DNA from: Argentina anserina
Taxonomy: Eukaryota > Streptophyta > Magnoliopsida > Rosales > Rosaceae
Assembly (NCBI RefSeq): GCF_933775445.1
Contig: NC_065872.1
Coordinates: 15,500,001-15,564,000, forward strand
Reading direction: 5' to 3'
DNA: 64,000 bases
Below are positions 1 through 12,077 of this stretch, piece by piece; positions within the stretch are counted from its first letter, which is position 1; each line of letters begins with the position of its first letter. Under the pieces are notes generated by a model. The model saw nothing but the letters and a program-made list of their open reading frames with translations, was not told the origin of the DNA and searched no databases. A program made the translations under genes and the position numbers.

Positions 1-636
1 TTTTGGTTTTGATGCTAATCTCTACTACTATAAAGCCAACACTCAAAAGTTTTACCAAATTATGAATTACCAATTTTACCATTATCTAATTTTATCATCG
101 CATAGACAGAAGGACAATTATGTAAAATATAAATGTTTCATCAATATGTTTTATCAAAACTATCATTCATAAGAAACATAATTATATAAAATGATAGGTT
201 TTCAAGAATCAAGAACACACTTCAAATTAAATTTTATAAACATTTACGATACGATTAAACACGTGTATCGCACGGGCATAAAACTAGTAATATTTATAAC
301 TTGGAACTAGATGGTGATGCGAGATCGACCTTTTGTTGAAAACCAATAAAAAATTATAGAAATAACAGATGTTGTTTAGTGCGTCTATCTACGTATAAAT
401 ATAAAACCTTATTTCTGCTTGAGTAATGACATTTCCTCGCATCTTTTCTATAGTTATAGATCTTATATCGACTTAAATAGTACGTTACTATTTCCGTTTT
501 CCCATAAGACAAAATGACTATAAAAACAAAATTACAGAATGAAAAAATAAAAATAAAATAAAAAGGAGAGTGAGAGCGCCAATGGACACTATTCTAGATA
601 CCTGGTCCGTTGAATAACTGTTCCCCTCTTAACAAG
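1..636. other. AT-rich region upstream of SAL1
   Basis: No coding potential seen. The stretch is AT-rich with many short A and T runs and stops in all frames. The last 100 bases should hold the SAL1 promoter and 5' UTR, but I could not single out a convincing TATA box. Confidence 0.5.
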
Positions 637-856
637 ATGGCTATAAATTGCTTGAGAGCAACACCCAAAATTCCGCATCCTTCAAACCCCAACATCACAT
701 TCTCACACTCTTTCCTCTTCTTGTCTTCCAACTCCAAACCCAAAAGGCTCTTCTCTCCAATTCGAGCTTTTTCAATGTCTTACGACAAGGAGCTCGCTGC
801 TGCCACGAAAGCTGCTTCCGTCGCCGCTCGCCTCTGCCAGGCATTACTCTCTTCCT

Positions 857-902
<46 letters not shown>

Positions 903-3900
903 GACCCTTTTTGATTATAAAGTTGTAATCTTTTTGTGTGTATAAATGAAAGTTTGGATCTTTTGTTAATGATGGTAGATTGGTAGTGTTGGTGAGCAAA
1001 ACCCAGAACCAAAATATCAGTTTGAGTAAGACCCATGTTTTGAGTATGCCCCATTGTATGTGTAATAGTGTGTGATGGTTATATGGGGTTTGAAATGCCA
1101 GTGGATCGATGATGATCATTTGTGTACTTTTTAGTTTTGCCACTAATATTTGACAATGCATTTAAGAAAGGCTTTACCCAAGTCAGTAAAGTGATATTTA
1201 GAGCCTATGTATGCATCAAAGGAGCAAATATGGTGACTGGAGTGAGCTTCTAAGCATGGTTTTTGATTTTAGATTAACTGAGAAGTATTGAGTAGGAGCC
1301 ATGTTGTGAATTCAGCCCTCTGTGTTTGTCTTTGATGCATATATGGACTTTCAATGTTGGTGTCCTGATGATCATGTTTATATACAATATCAAATTCCAG
1401 AAAAGGCTAATGATAGCAGTTCAAAATAATAGACGCAAAACCTTAATTTTTGCCTAAGGTTGTATTCCATTTTAACACTTTAAGAAAATGTCATCTAATC
1501 AAAAGAGTGTTATTCTGCAACTGACAAGTTTAGTGAAAGATCAAGGAAGTGGTTTTTAACACTGTAAGTGCAATTGATCTAGTTGAGGGCTTGAGGCGCA
1601 ACCAAGTTGAAGGGCCAGATTTCTTTACGAAGTGAATGCATGAATATGTATAATGTATCGGTATAGACACGGTTCAATTAGTTCAAGTCTGATAAATTAT
1701 TGCTAGTTGCTTCTCGCACTTATTAGGGGCACCTTGGGAATTATATGTCCTAACATATGGCACTTTTACGACTACATGTTTGTCATTTATGGTGTATCTA
1801 AATGCTGAGCAATGTTTAGCTCATTATAAGTTGATTTTGGTTGTGTTTTCATTGCTTCAGAAGGTACAACAGACACTCTTGAAGTCAGATGTTCATTCAA
1901 AATCAGATAAAAGTCCTGTCACAGTGGCCGATTATGGTTTGTTTGCTAACTCTACTGCAAATGCTTTTAATCAAATGCAGTCAAATTATATACTTGTTTT
2001 TTTGGGGGGGGGGGGTGCTTAGACCTTGATGTTTAAAGAGTAAATTCTGTTTGATATGGACATGTATAATTTAGGAATTAGATTGTACCATAAACATATA
2101 AATTGAGGATAAATTAGCAATTTACATATATATCGATTTTCTAACAATTAGATCATATCATTAGCTTCACAAAAGGGTGATCCTCCCACTTAATTTAGTG
2201 GCTGAGTTTGCTCGAATGGATTTCATATTAGATGTGCCCACTCTAGTTCGTGACTAGTCACAGGCCTTTACTTGACTGAACATCTTTCAATATGCAAATA
2301 GAGACATTGTATCAGCTATTACATTGTGTGATAACTTTATTATTTTATAGAGCCCGTACTGAAGTTCTGATGTTTGGGATTCTGTGCTGCATACACTTTT
2401 AGTTAGTTGGTGACATGATAAAAAAATTGTTAATAACTGCCTATGATCTTTCTGTTGGTTACTTCCCAGGTTCACAGGCTCTTGTTAGTTTTGTACTCGA
2501 AAGGGAACTGCCTTCAGAATCATTCTCTCTAGTAGCTGAGGAGGTGAGTATCAATGCAGATTTAAGAGACATGCAGCAACCTTTGTAAATGCTCCTTGCA
2601 AGAATTGTTAATTATTTTTTCCACTTCTATATTCTCTTTAGGATTCGGGAGATCTTCAAATAGACAGCGGGAGGGAAACGCTAGAACGCATCACAAAACT
2701 TGTCAACGATACTGTCGCCAATAGTGATTATAGTGATTCTAATTTAACCACTGAAGATGTGCTCAGGGCTATTGACAATGGCAAATCTGAAGGTGGTTCT
2801 TGTGGCCGGCACTGGGTTTTAGACCCCATAGATGGTACTAAAGGGTAAGCTTCTGGGCTTCATATCTGTCAACATCCTATTATCTGTGAGATAAACGTAT
2901 TGTAAAGCACTAGTTGGGTATGGTTTGCGGTTTATGGTTTTTTTAATGATTTTGACGTTTTGTCTTCTTCCCAGTTGATTTCCATCTTTGTGATTATTGT
3001 TGCTGAATAGCTGCAGGATTATGCGGTTCATGTAACTTGAAAACTTCTTCTCAAAAAAAAAAAAAAAACTAACTTGAATTACCGAATGTAGATCTGGTTC
3101 TAAGAATTTGTGTGATGTTTTACTCCAGGACTTTATTGTTTTATGCACAGCTTGTATGAATCGTTTGAAGCTATTAATGCATTGGTTATTTTGTTCCAAA
3201 GAAAGATAGAATATATTGGTCAACATTCCAAAGTTTTAGGCTCCTATTAGATGTCCATACGTTCTTTTACAATAATCATCAATCTTGGGTTTTTCAATGT
3301 GGTTGCAAGGTTTGATGCTTTTTTGTGATTTTTTTTTTATGAAATGTATTATGCCATTTTTTTTGTTTCTTATTGAATTTGAAAAGTTGATGATGTGGCA
3401 TGATCTCCATTTAAAAATCATTTGGTTTCATTGCAAGGATGTCAATCGTTTATAGGGAAAAGTTTAGTACATATTTATTGTGTGTGTGTGTGTCCCGACA
3501 CATTTTTTTTTTGCTTCTGTTTAGCTGGTATTATTATCATGTGCTCCATATCTTAAACCTGGCGTGATGATTGTGTTATTGTTGGGTTGTGCTATAGGTT
3601 TCTTCGAGGAGACCAATATGCCATAGCATTAGCATTACTGGATGAAGGAAAAGTTGTGTTGGGTGTCCTTGCCTGTCCGAATCTTCCTCTGGCTTCCATT
3701 AGCAGTGATAATAAGCATTCTTCACATGACAAAGTTGGCTGCCTTTTCTTTGCAAAACTTGGTGGAGGAACATATATGCAGCCACTGGATGGTTCATCAC
3801 CGCTTAAGGTTAGCACCAGATACCATTTTTTCAATTTAGAGAATTAAAAATAAACAGAAAAGGTTAACATCAAGAGTTTTTATGGTATCCAACAGGTGCA

Positions 3901-5143
3901 TGTCAGTGCTACTGAAAATCCTGTAGAGGCCTCATTCTTTGAATCTTATGAAGCAGCACACTCCTTGCACGGCTTGTCTAGCACCATTGCCAAGGTATTG
4001 CATCATTGTATTCTTCTTATATTTTTACTGCAATCAAATATTACAGCTAAAGCAATTTATTAATGAACAGAAACTTGGAGTCAAAGCGCCGCCAGTTAGA
4101 ATTGACAGCCAGGCTAAGTATGGGGCACTTTCCAGAGGAGATGGAGCAATATACCTGCGTTTCCCCCATAAAGGATATCGTGAGAAAATATGGGATCATG
4201 CTGCTGGGTGCATTGTTGTTACTGGTAAATAATTCTTCTTAATATGTTGTTCTTCCCTTACATTGTGAAGGACTGGGCTTTGTGGGATAAGCTGCAAGCC
4301 TGCAGCCCAAGCTTCCTCTTAGAAAAGTGTGTAGGTCTGGGTTCTAATGTTTAATTTGAGTTAGTTCATGATAAAGTTTAGGTCATTGATTCCTAGGCCA
4401 ATACATACCATTAGAGATTCGCTTCAAATTTGTAATCATGGCTAATAAGGCATTCAGATAGAAAGACTCGGTAAATAGGACTACACGGATGATTCATCTT
4501 TAACTAGAGAAAACAAATGCCATTAAAGTACAATATCTTCTAAGGTAAAAATGGGTGACAATTTCTAGTGGTCTGTAATTCCCAAAGTTATGTAAAAAAA
4601 TTAGTAACACACATCAGTTAAAAAGTTAGTTTTTAAGTAAAAAATGGAACATAGATTTTGTGTTCCTGTATTGTATGGATATGGGTAGCTGATGTTTCGT
4701 TCCATGTTTAATTGCATGAAACCCTTTGGAAAATGCATTGGTGAGCTTCTGAAAATCCCTTCGTAGGAATCTCTCCAGGAAAACCCTTTGTATAATTCCA
4801 AAAGCAGCTTATAGTTAGGGAGAAAATGAATTGTAACCGCAAATAACACATGTTTGTCATCAGTTTACAGAAGTTGGGGGTATAGTCACAGATGCTGGGG
4901 GTCTATACTAAGATATTAAAACTTGGGAAAAATGATTTTTCAACTGCAATTAACACATGTTTGTCATCATTTACAGAAGCTGGGGGTGTAGTCACAGATG
5001 CTGCTGGAAATCCACTGGACTTTTCAAAAGGGAGGTACCTCGATCTGGAAGCAGGCATAATTGTCACCAACCAGAAATTGATGCCATCACTCTTGAAGGC
5101 AGTTAAAGCATCCTTGGAGGAAGAGAAAGCTTCGTCTTTGTGA
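637..5143 (+). CDS. SAL1: SAL1-type 3'(2'),5'-bisphosphate nucleotidase / PAP phosphatase
   Basis: Lithium-sensitive phosphatase of the inositol monophosphatase superfamily. The family hydrolyses 3'-phosphoadenosine 5'-phosphate (PAP) to AMP in chloroplasts and mitochondria and so controls PAP retrograde stress signalling. Exons read by eye: 637-840, 1861-1936, 2470-2543, 2642-2844, 3598-3808, 3896-3994, 4071-4224, 4977-5143. They sum to 1188 nt and 395 aa, all phases matching. The first ~45 residues are Ser/Pro/Lys-rich and look like an organellar transit peptide before the conserved MSYDKEL start of the mature protein. Metal-binding motifs: Glu pair near 117-118, DPIDGT about 179-184, WDHAAG about 330-335. 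Intron 1 begins with GC instead of GT (CAG/GCATTA) and runs straight into a CT microsatellite. Intron 7 carries a decoy copy of the exon 8 start. Identification is from remembered family conservation; the exon model is unverified. Confidence 0.95.
861..899 (+). repeat. (CT)n microsatellite in SAL1 intron 1
   Basis: An almost pure CT dinucleotide run about 20 bases after the unusual GC splice donor of SAL1 exon 1. It could vary in length between individuals and lies where it might affect splice-site recognition. Confidence 0.95.
4818..5004 (+). repeat. Local tandem duplication covering the intron 7/exon 8 junction of SAL1
   Basis: Bases about 4818-4900 resemble 4925-5004. Both contain AACACATGTTTGTCATCA, a TTTACAG acceptor and the opening codons of exon 8. 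The downstream copy is the real one, since it continues the reading frame. The upstream copy translates to a few matching residues and then meets TAA around 4911, so using its acceptor would truncate the protein. Confidence 0.8.
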
Positions 5144-5394
5144 TTCTTTTTGGAGGTCCTCAATTTACGATTTGGAGATTCACCTCTAGTATTTGTCTAA
5201 TAAGGTATCTTGTCTAATCATCCTTTTGCAATTTCATGTTGTACTAAATGAAATTAAAAAAAATCAACACTGAAGGACATCCTTAGCATTTGTTCTTTTC
5301 TTCAAGTGATTACTCCTTTTGATTTTTTAGGGCGAAAATTCAAATATTTTATTAATGTTTGGTGGGATTACAATCCTTCATAGGAAAGTCATGG

Positions 5395-6260
5395 AGAAAA
5401 TCTGGAGGGGAGCCTCCCATATTAAAGAGAGCTTGCCAAAATGTGTGCAATGGCATTGCACGATTTGGGTTAAAAGTCCAGCTCAATCTCTAGTACTGAA
5501 GCTTAGCTTGGTCTTGAATTCTTGATTTCCAGAATCAAATTACTCAGCTTAGATAGGTCATCCTTTCAACATGTAGTACTGATGTAGCGATGTACGTGGG
5601 ATACTGACTGTGAAAAGCAGCCGTGATTACACCCTCTTAAGTCCCTATGTGCTCCACCGAGACCACCATTAACAGCATCGACGTTTAATTTGGGGATGAT
5701 GGTTGGTTTCAATTTTCAAGTGCTGCCTCTTGGGCTCTTGGCATAGGTTGTTATGGAACTTTCTGAAACTCTGCAAGCCATGACCGCAGCTTCTTTTGAT
5801 TTTCCTTCCAATGACTGTTGGTTTCTGTTACTCCATAGAACCCAAATACCGTAAGTAGTTTCTCTAACACATCATTTCCAAGGTGCAGTAACTGTTCCAG
5901 TAACCACTGCTAGAGTATAGCACGAGCACTAGGACATTGCTCATGAAATAGTAAACATCTAGCCGGTCCTTCATACCATTTGACAAAATCTCCAAACACA
6001 AATATGAACCTCACCAGGTACTCTAGCTTCCATTGTTCCGAGTAGGGATCTCCATTTGCAGTAGAGGTGAACGTCCCACGTTTTTTCCGGCTTCCACCTC
6101 AACCCAACAGGGGAAGAAGAGTGCCTAGACTCTTAAGAGGACTACGTAATATGCAATTAGCAACATATGCAAAAGCTGCTTGACCGATTCCTTATCTCCC
6201 TATTCCATGTTCTGGTTTGCTGGTGAATAAGCTCCGAAACATGATGCGAAGTGGTATCTT
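5395..6260 (-). pseudogene. Degenerate RNase H-like (LINE or RVT_3-type) remnant
   Basis: On the minus strand the broken frames give pieces that resemble the RNase H-like domain at the end of plant LINE polyproteins and related genes. They include an FWVLWSNRNQQ-like segment, a LNVDAVNGGLGGAHRD-like segment (matching the usual D-G-A..G-G-x-G motif) and a CNAIAHILA-like segment near the end. Stops and frameshifts interrupt all of it. It lies between the converging SAL1 and BCKDH genes. I infer a dead retrotransposon 3' end or a related pseudogene; the 5' part with a reverse transcriptase was not found here. Confidence 0.5.
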
Positions 6261-6882
6261 GAGGCCATTGAACCCATGTTCAAGTATTCACTCCTTTTGA
6301 AGTTAATGAGGTTTTGATATTACCGATGCACAACAGCGTTCTTCGTCCAATCTGATCCTCACCACTTCCATATTATGGTATTTATAGACCTGAAAACAGA
6401 AGCTTAAACACATCTTGCTAAAGCCTTCTCCTAGTTCAACTGCATCATTCCATCAACAATTACATGCAAAGTAATTATGTCCAAAAGGAACAAAAGGACT
6501 TGAGTTGAAGTTACCTAAATTTGATAATCATGACTCGGAGGTTTTAAAGAAACTACTTCGTGATTCACTAGTGTAAGAAACCTTAGTAGTAAGATTAAAG
6601 CGAATGAGGAGCTAGTAACTTGGGCTGCTGGCTATAGTCAAAGTCAATCACATACGCCAATCTGATGGTTATTAGGATAGTAGATTGGGTCAAGATGGAT
6701 TAGTATTGAAAGAATTAGAAAACCTGCTGGATTATATCAATAACTATGCATAAAATGACAGGGAATGACAGAGAATAACAATAGAAAATTATCTAAATTA
6801 AAAGTCATGTAATAAGGGGTGAATATTTTTATTTCATTATTAAAGAGCTATATACTCTTCCACCTATGTCAGTGGAATAAGT

Positions 6883-9800
6883 TTACACAGGAACATCAGA
6901 TGGGTAATCCAGGGGGTGTCTTTTAATTGTCTCTCTTAGCTGTTTCTCTTGCTCAACAAGATTGGAAGGAGGACAATCGTATACATCAGTGAACATGTCA
7001 GCAACCGGTGGTTTCTCAACTTTCTCAGCTTCTTGGATTGCATGTAAAAACTGCAACAAAGGTATGAATAGTGAGAAAGTTTCAAATTTTCTAACTTTGG
7101 ATAATTACCATATGTTACAGTATGATCGGAAATTGTTCATATCAAAAGTCTGTTTCCTATACATAAAAGAAACCTAATTGTTCAAAAGTCAAGAGGGGAG
7201 AAACTACAACTCATACAAGCATAATATGGTTTCTGTGAGCATATACAATAGAGAAAATACTCAAAAAGCAACAAATAAAGACGGTGAAAGGATTCTGCAG
7301 ATAGGTTTAAACATGACATAAGGTGTTCTCTTTCTCTAGCTTGTAGAAATTTAATTTAAAAGCAATAGTTTGTATCAACATTATTCAACTTGGAGCTCAT
7401 TATTTGATACATTTAGAATAATTGACCATGTCTTAATTTCTCCAGTTCATTAGTGAAAGAAACCCCTAAAACAGGTGATTCCTACATGGAGGCACTGCCT
7501 CAACTGTGGCAATTTTGAAAGCAATAAAACTGGAAAAGAGCATGGTGAACTAATTAGTCGGTTGCTATCAAGTTGAGTTCAAATATAATAGAAAGAATTA
7601 CCTGCTTTCTCGCACTGTTTCTAGCTTCTATCTCTGCCTCAGCACTCCACCAACCATTTCTTTCAATCCATTTCCTAAATCGAGATACTGGGTCTCGTCC
7701 CACTTTCCAACTTTCAATTTCATCAACTGGGCGATACTTGGTTGAATCATCTGATGTGGAATGGTGTCCAACTCGATAAGTTATTGCCTGCCAGATCAAG
7801 TTAAGAGTGGGATCCATCAATATGCAAAACAGATTGAGGGCAAAATCAGAAATACAAGAGACTTTTTCTATACCTCTATTAAGATTGGCCTCTGTTCATT
7901 GATTGCCATTTCACGTGCAGTGTAAACAGCACTATACATGGCAAGTGCATCATTCCCATCTACTCGGATACTTCGGATTCCATAAGCTCGACCTTTGACA
8001 ACAACACCATCACCTGTCAAGATATACCACCCCAAAATGAGAAAAAACTGCTTGCTTCTAGCCATCAAGAGACTGCCTCTTCTTGATGTTGCAAAATTAC
8101 AAGCAGGAACTAGTTGAGAGGAAAAGTACTCCTAAACTGGTCTGAAGTAGGTGTACTGATAGCCCATCCGTTGTTCCGACAAATGAATATAACTGGAGCC
8201 TCCGTGACAGCCGCAAAATTTAGAGCAGCATGGAAGTCACCCTAATATTAATAAGACCTATTAGGAAGAAAACAACCGAAAACAACAATCTCTAAATTGA
8301 ACAGACTGTTAATCAAATGATTTCCTATGTTTTCTCGTATCATCAGTATCACTAACTAGACTATAGAATATGTAGATGAGTTCATTCACGTGCTACTGTG
8401 CTAGAATATTTGCATAAAGTACTTACTCAAGGATACAATCTATTTTATAGCTAGCCTATGGGATGAGTTCATTCACGTGCTACTGTGCTAGAATATTTGC
8501 ATTCAAAACGATCAGACATAAAACAACTCCTTCATTTTTGCCCAAGTAATATCGAAAACAGGAGGTGCATGTAGGTTTGGGTTAAAATATACTAGGATTT
8601 TGTATTTCACCTCGCTTGTGCCACCATCACCAATATATGTGACCACACATGCATCTTTTCTGTCCATTTTCAGAGAATAAGCAACACCAACAGCCTGTGG
8701 AAGTTGTGTACTGCAAAGTGCAAAGTAAATTATTTGTGGTGTGATTCTAATGACTCTAGTAAAAGACTTAAAACTGTTCTACACAACTCCTGAAAAAAAA
8801 TTGCATCTTACGCTATGGTTGATGATACTGTGAAGTAATTGTGCTTGTTAGATCCATAATGGATTGGCATCTGCCTGCCTTTCCCGTAATCAGCTTTGTT
8901 ACTGAAACACTGGTTTGCAAATTCTTGTACAGTGAAACCACGCCATATTAAGACCCCAGGCTCCCTGTACTACATGAAAGTAAAAGAAAACTTTGTCTCA
9001 AATCACTCTCATCCCATCTCATGCAAAATTACTGACAGAGCTCATAAGGCAAAGGGAAGTATGATTTTAATGAGTAGGTTGGGGTGCATAGAACATTGCA
9101 AAAAGTAATTGGCTGTGCATAAGTAAATGAACCTGAGGAAGGACAATGTCATCAAAGGTGAGTGCTGCAGCAGATGCAATATTGATGGCTTCTTCCCCGA
9201 TTGTTGTCAGATAAAAAGAGATCCTTCCCTGCCTCTGTGCTTCGTAGAAAATGATGTCCATAGTTTGAAGCATCACCATGTCTGTGTACATTTTAACAGC
9301 AATTTCTTGGCTGACCTATTCGAATTTATAGTCCACAGATCATAAGGTTCATATAGGATTTAATTATGTTCAATAAAAGGATAGGATAAATGACACCCCT
9401 ATTGCAAAAGTGAGGATCTCCACTACCTCAGCACAGTAGCTGGACATAATTTGCTTCCCATTGTCATCAAGGACCCGATAACAGGGCTCCCGCTCCTTAG
9501 TCGACTCAGATATGAATCTCATCTCAGGAGTGAATTTGAACTTCCCTTCTGGTAAATCCAAACCCTGCCAAAACATTAAATTCTCTATTAGAGCAAAGCT
9601 GCACGGAACACTCTCTCCGCCCCTATGCATTCGCATTTGCACTCAAAGCAACTCTCCATTACCCACGCAGGCACATACTTATCTCTCATATCGAAAGAAC
9701 ATTAAAAATGCATAATATCCCATTTTCTTAATTCATCCTAACTTTTTCAGTACTACATCTTTTAAGCATAATCACAACTCCTAACTTGATCAGTACACCA

Positions 9801-10235
9801 TCTCATATGCTGCAACACCATTTTACCTTACTAAAAGCTAAAGATACTTAAAAGGGTATCTTGTAGAACTTTATTGACACGACTAATACAGTTTATAACA
9901 GAACCATGATTCATCATTCATATAATGAATGACAATGTTTTAAATTTGATTATACTTGATTGGCATGCATGACGAAGTTTCAAATTTGATTTTACCTGAT
10001 TGGTATCAACCTCATCAGAGAGCGTTTCTGGTTTGCCGGATTCAAAACGACGAGAGCCGCATAAAGGGGCCTCCAGGAGCCTCACGTTTTGAGCATATGA
10101 AGCCGGAAAAGGAACCGGAATGGGAGATTTCCGAGAGAAAGACGAACTGAAATGGATGGAAGCCAAGGAACCCAAGTTGGATTTGAATCGGTTGATCATA
10201 AAGTCCCCTGACTTCCTGACCCAGAGAGACATCAT
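6883..10235 (-). CDS. BCE1A: Branched-chain 2-oxoacid dehydrogenase E1 component, alpha subunit (mitochondrial)
   Basis: The thiamine-diphosphate-dependent E1-alpha decarboxylates the 2-oxoacids of leucine, isoleucine and valine, acting as an alpha2-beta2 tetramer in the mitochondrial BCKDH complex. Exons by eye (high to low): 10235-9996, 9564-9427, 9315-9133, 8969-8812, 8710-8611, 8241-8130, 8013-7874, 7787-7602, 7050-6883. They total 1425 nt and 474 aa with consistent phases and GT-AG borders, close to the usual plant length. The first ~60 residues are Arg/Ser-rich, as in a mitochondrial presequence. The ThDP motif is visible as GDG at about 267-269 followed by NN at 296-297. The [11 protein letters not shown] segment (about 361-371) matches the phosphorylation loop. 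Two Met codons open the frame; the first (10235) was chosen. A long GA repeat lies just upstream in the probable 5' UTR or promoter. Confidence 0.95.
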
Positions 10236-10309
10236 GCACAGAGTTTGTTACAAACAATGAGAAACTCAGAAACAAAAGTAACAATGTGTTACGTGTGTCC
10301 TGTTCTTTT

Positions 10310-10314
10310 TGAGA

Positions 10315-10371
<57 letters not shown>
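10310..10371 (-). repeat. (GA)n microsatellite upstream of BCKDH E1-alpha
   Basis: A near-perfect GA run of about 50 bases (CT on the coding strand), some 75 bases upstream of the start codon. Pyrimidine-rich tracts are common in plant core promoters and 5' leaders, so it may be part of the transcription start region. Confidence 0.9.
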
Positions 10372-10377
<6 letters not shown>

Positions 10378-10744
10378 TGACAGATCAAAATGGAAGAAGA
10401 TAAGGGTGCCATGTTGTCAGCTTACTTGTAAATAGGAAGTGAAACCTTGAACATGTTGGCATGGTGAGCGAGGTTTCCAGCTAACTGCAGAAGGTTTTGG
10501 CTCTATCTTTGACTAGAATACTTTCACGTGGGAGCCATTCTTCTGAGACCCCTCAACTTGGTACTCTTGAAAAGACTCCCTACCATTTTTGTCATCAGGA
10601 AAATAACTAAAATGCTATTAGAAGTCTAGCCCGAGTCTCTCAATCTCTTATCGTCTCAGTTGCCAGTTGCGAGTGGGAGATCAAATGGTACTCGATTAAT
10701 TATATTAGTTTTATAATCTTATCCATTGGGAGAAAAACTATGAG

Positions 10745-11050
10745 CATCCCTTAATTCTTAGAAGTTGGCTCACCTAAGGGACAGTTTTAAGAGACTAAGA
10801 GACTGTGAGGGACAATTGCATCTAGCCACATTCCTTAAAAATTGTCCCTTAGGTGAGCAGCCCTTAACTCCTAATCTAATTTAGCAATTGCATCTCAGCC
10901 ACATGTATTTAATAAAAAGGATGAGGTCAAAACAACTTAAACTTGCACTTTTGTTTCCAATCGTCAGATTCACTTGTCCCTCACGTAGTCACAGTTCCTT
11001 AAAAACTGTACCTTAGGTGAGCAGCCCTTAACTCCTAATCTAATTTAGCA
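10745..11050. repeat. MITE-like sequence with inverted and direct copies of one motif
   Basis: The motif CTCACCTAAGGGACAGTTTT at about 10770 recurs in reverse orientation near 10835-10862 and again near 10995-11025 (CTGTACCTTAGGTGAG). The two reverse copies are each followed by GAGCAGCCCTTAACTCCTAA and then TCTAATTTAGCA, at about 10855-10886 and 11019-11050. The arrangement fits two overlapping or tandemly duplicated MITE copies. No target-site duplication could be fixed and no protein is encoded. Confidence 0.55.
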
Positions 11051-11082
11051 GTTATAGACATGATATATATATATATACATAT

Positions 11083-11149
11083 ACATAAATTCTCATATGC
11101 GACAGATTCGGTGATTCCGGCCACCGACGACGCGCAACGACGGTGCCGA
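11083..11149 (+). repeat. 67-bp direct repeat, copy 1 (partial fold-back element)
   Basis: These 67 bases are identical, as far as I can read, to 11621-11687. They equal the start of the complete fold-back copy at 11621-11903 but stop abruptly at a TA microsatellite, so this is a truncated duplicate. Confidence 0.85.
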
Positions 11150-11174
11150 TTATATATATATATATATATATATA

Positions 11175-11579
11175 GCCCTTCTTGGCTGCGGAGGTCCGCA
11201 CCAAGATTTTGGTGCGGATTTCCATCTTTTTACCACTTTTTGATCAAATTTTCTCATCTCCACTATCTAGTATCTAGATAATATTGTGTAGATCATCTCT
11301 GCAAAATTTCAGCCAATTTGGTAATCGTTAAGGCCCTCAAAATTGCGTTTTTCTGTTAAAAATATGAACGGTAACGGTTCGACAGAATTCGGTCCGTCCA
11401 TTTGTTATTCGATTTTGAGGGCCTTAACGATTACCAAATTGGCTGAAAATTTGCAGAGATGATCTACATAATATTATCTAGATACTAAACGGTGGAGATG
11501 AGAAAATTCGATCAAAAAGTGGTAAAAAGATGGAAATCCGCACCAAAATCATTGGTGCGGACCTCCGCATTTGAGAAAA

Positions 11580-11583
<4 letters not shown>
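11175..11583. mobile_element. Fold-back (long inverted repeat) element B
   Basis: A near-perfect palindrome with arms of about 180 bp. The left arm (GCGGAGGTCCGCACC, a TTTCCATCTTTTTACCAC stretch and a GGCCCTCAA stretch) returns in reverse order on the right around a short centre near 11350-11400. It is flanked on both sides by TA dinucleotide runs (11153-11174 and 11584-11617). No coding capacity. Its outer end TTCTTGGCTGCGGAGGTCCG resembles the ends of the fold-back copies at 11.9 kb and 43.1 kb. It is probably a non-autonomous DNA transposon that prefers TA targets. Confidence 0.75.
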
Positions 11584-11620
<37 letters not shown>

Positions 11621-11625
<5 letters not shown>

Positions 11626-11903
11626 AATTCTCATATGCGACAGATTCGGTGATTCCGGCCACCGACGACGCGCAACGACGGTGCCGACCAGCACAACCGC
11701 ACTCCCCTCCTCTCGGCGCTCCTGTATGTGCCGGCTGGAGCTGCAACGCTAGCCTACGGCTGGCCGAAATCTCGAAATCTTCGCATGATGCCAAAAAATT
11801 TGAAATTTTGAGATTCCGGCCAACCCACACGGGCGCTGCAGCTCCGGCCGGAATCGCCGAATCCACACCGTGCGGACGGTGCGGACGTCCGCAACCAAGA
11901 AGC
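11621..11903. mobile_element. Fold-back element C
   Basis: Begins with the 67-bp repeat and contains GATTCCGGCCACCG near its left end and the partner CGGCCGGAATCGCC near its right end. The complementary arms meet around 11770-11810. It ends GCGGACGTCCGCAACCAAGAAGC next to a TA run. The arms match those of the element at 42735-43090, including the CGCACTCCCCTCCT-type block, so both belong to one family. Confidence 0.7.
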
Positions 11904-11941
<38 letters not shown>

Positions 11942-12077
11942 AGGATAAAGAACGAAGAAAATCTGCTCAACACAAGAAGTATCAATATAAATCTAGAGGA
12001 TTGCCGTGATTTCAATGGGTCAACATATGTACATAACTATTTATAATATAGAAATGTTAGGTGAAAATATGAGATAT

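Noticed and set aside
695..1161. Minus-strand open frames over the SAL1 first exon and CT repeat
   Set aside because: They are driven by the GA/CT microsatellite (Arg-Glu repeats) and lie antisense to a well-supported exon.
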